Source of the DNA: Streptomonospora mangrovi
GTDB taxonomy: Bacteria; Actinomycetota; Actinomycetes; Streptosporangiales; Streptosporangiaceae
Direction: 5' to 3'
Length of the DNA stretch: 64,000 nucleotides
NCBI RefSeq assembly: GCF_027604915.1
Contig: NZ_JAJAQC010000024.1
Location: 50,350-114,349 of the forward strand
Both the position numbers and the translations under genes were made by a program. Positions 62,945 through 64,000 of this stretch are shown piece after piece (positions within the stretch are counted from its first letter, which is position 1; each line of letters opens with the position of its first letter). Under the pieces are notes generated by a model that was not told where the DNA came from, searched no databases, and saw only the letters and a list, made by a program, of their open reading frames with translations.

Positions 62945-63799
62945 ATGGCTCCATCGAGCGTTGTCCGCGAACGGACAGAGACCGCAGTACCGCGTCCGCG
63001 CAGTACCCGCCGTACCAACGGCAAGAACAGCAAGTCCGATGAGGCGTACTACGCCAGGACACGGGAGCTGTTCGAACAACTCAGCAATACCGAAAAGGGA
63101 TCGCCGGAACGGGACGAGATCTATCGGAACCTGGTGGATCTGCACGCCCCGGTGATCCGGCGCATCGCCCGCCGCTACCGCAACCGCGGTGAGCCCGAGG
63201 AGGACCTGCGCCAGGTGGTGACGGTCGGCCTCGTCCAGGCGATCCGCGACTTCAACCCGGACTACGGCAAGGAGTTCATCTCCTATGCCCTCCCCATGAT
63301 GACCGGGGAGGTCAAGCGCCACTTCCGGGACCGCACCTGGGCCATCCGGGTGCCGCGCAAGTACCAGGAGAAGCGGCCCGAACTCAACCGGGTGACCTCG
63401 ACGTTCGCCCAGGAGTTCGGGCGTTCGCCCACGGTGGCTGAGATCGCCGAACGGCTGGAGATGAGTGTCGACGACACTCTGGAGCTGATCGACGCCTCGT
63501 CGGCCTACAGCGCCCTGTCCCTCGACGTGCCCTACGGGGCCGAGGAGGAGGACAAGACGCTGGGCGACACGCTCGGCGAGGAGGACCACGACCTGGAGGG
63601 CGTCGCCGACCGCGCGTCGCTCGGCCCGGCCCTGGCCACCCTGTCGGCGCGTGACCGCCGCATCGTCCTGCTGCGGTTCGCGGGCAACAAGACGCAGGCC
63701 GAGATCGCCCAGATCGTCGGCCTGTCGCAGATGCACGTCTCACGCACGCTCTCGGCGTCGCTTGCCAAGCTGCGCAAGCAGCTCATGCCCGACGAGTAG
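62945..63799 (+). CDS. SigB/SigF-family RNA polymerase sigma factor
   Basis: This is a 284-residue group 3 sigma factor. Region 2 spans about residues 50-120 (NLVDLHAPVIRRIARRYRNRGEPEEDLRQVVTVGL, then FISYALPMMTGEVKRHFRD), region 3 about 125-190 and region 4 about 220-278 with the helix-turn-helix KTQAEIAQIVGLSQMHVSR. This is the SigB/SigF type that controls stress or development and is normally held by an RsbW-like anti-sigma factor; none is adjacent. ATG 62945 has GAGGA at correct spacing; ATG 62936 is three codons upstream. A strong terminator follows. Confidence 0.92.
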   Translation: MAPSSVVRERTETAVPRPRSTRRTNGKNSKSDEAYYARTRELFEQLSNTEKGSPERDEIYRNLVDLHAPVIRRIARRYRNRGEPEEDLRQVVTVGLVQAIRDFNPDYGKEFISYALPMMTGEVKRHFRDRTWAIRVPRKYQEKRPELNRVTSTFAQEFGRSPTVAEIAERLEMSVDDTLELIDASSAYSALSLDVPYGAEEEDKTLGDTLGEEDHDLEGVADRASLGPALATLSARDRRIVLLRFAGNKTQAEIAQIVGLSQMHVSRTLSASLAKLRKQLMPDE

Positions 63800-63823
63800 C
63801 GCGCGCTGGGAGGCGCACGACAA

Positions 63824-63852
63824 GGCGCCCGGGGCCACCGGCCCCGGGCGCC
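63824..63852. terminator. Terminator after the sigma factor gene
   Basis: A perfect 13-bp GC stem (ggcgcccggggcc and its complement) and a 3-base loop lie 25 bases after the stop codon. Confidence 0.7.
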
Positions 63853-63876
63853 GCCGTGTGCGCGGCCGGCCCGCTA

Positions 63877-64000
63877 GGTCCTGTTTTTTGAAAGGTCTGC
63901 GGGGCGGGCTGGTCTTCGGTAATCCTTGGGATTCATGGTCCGACGCCATGAACTCACCGACGCCGAGTGGGACCTGCTCGCCCCGCTCATGCCCGCCCAC
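63877..64000 (+). mobile_element. Left end of an IS5-type insertion sequence, cut by the window
   Basis: GGTCCTGTTTTTTGAAAG at 63877 reads like a terminal inverted repeat and follows CTA, compatible with a TA or TNA target duplication of IS5-family elements. A transposase start follows at 63935. The right end is outside the window, so the boundaries and intactness cannot be checked. Confidence 0.55.
63935..64000 (+). CDS. IS5-family transposase, N-terminal fragment at window edge
   Basis: The 22 visible residues, MVRRHELTDAEWDLLAPLMP and onward, match the conserved N-terminus (H-E-L-T-D-A-E-W-x-L-L-x-P-L) of IS5/IS427-type transposases common in actinomycetes. The frame stays open to the window end. 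Confidence 0.75.
   Translation, partial: MVRRHELTDAEWDLLAPLMPAH

Overview
The window is very GC-rich chromosomal DNA with actinomycete-style genes: GTG and TTG starts, an F420-type deazaflavin oxidoreductase, a GAF-ANTAR protein, a LuxR-type large ATPase regulator and many LacI, TetR and MerR regulators. Gene content and operator types fit Nocardiopsaceae (Nocardiopsis, Streptomonospora or Thermobifida relatives). That family placement is an inference, because no rRNA or other taxonomic marker is present. I see no tRNA, rRNA, CRISPR array, prophage or biosynthetic cluster.

Layout. 1-18.2 kb is mixed metabolism: a TauE/SafE exporter, a TPR-like protein, a nucleotidyltransferase-fold protein divergent from a Gfo/Idh/MocA oxidoreductase, a LysR regulator divergent from a PLP-dependent dehydratase, a lysophospholipid acyltransferase, an M24 aminopeptidase, a TetR regulator, an epoxide-hydrolase-like enzyme, a nitronate monooxygenase, a second PLP dehydratase and a flavin reductase. 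Two long gene-poor stretches (1-769 and 5097-6814) share a diverged repeat whose core motif recurs at 15.6 and 44.6 kb.

18.3-38 kb is a sugar-utilisation island. The left operon reads, in transcription order, an oligopeptide-type solute-binding lipoprotein, two permeases, two ATPases and a GH2 beta-mannosidase. It is preceded by perfect LacI-type palindromes and probably imports and cleaves beta-mannosides. The right operon encodes a family 1 sugar-binding lipoprotein, two permeases and a GH3 glycosidase, with a divergent lacI-type regulator; the arrangement resembles the beta-xyloside bxl loci of streptomycetes. A second LacI regulator, a WYL regulator and a MerR regulator follow. Two identical CelR/CebR-type 14-bp palindromes lie at either end of the island, each beside a promoter-like sequence that points inward to no gene.

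39.2-51.3 kb begins with an extreme poly-C tract, then a BCCT osmolyte transporter, a divergent PduO-type cobalamin adenosyltransferase homologue, a membrane serine/threonine kinase, a Nudix hydrolase, a deazaflavin oxidoreductase, a TetR regulator divergent from a P450, and a three-gene set (beta-propeller protein, MoaD/ThiS-like protein, multi-pass membrane protein with two CxxC motifs). 51.3-59.2 kb holds a LuxR-family ATPase regulator followed by a complete branched-chain amino acid type ABC transporter. 59.2-64 kb holds a GAF-ANTAR regulator, two tandem GT2 glycosyltransferases, a SigB/SigF-type sigma factor and the cut-off start of an IS5-type insertion sequence.

Most of the window is ordinary. 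The points I rate highest are the paired orphan CelR-type operators, the dispersed TATGNCGTAGAT repeat, the propeller/MoaD/membrane-protein set, and a LexA-like box beside stacked hairpins at 51 kb. No clearly new multi-gene defence or biosynthetic system is visible.
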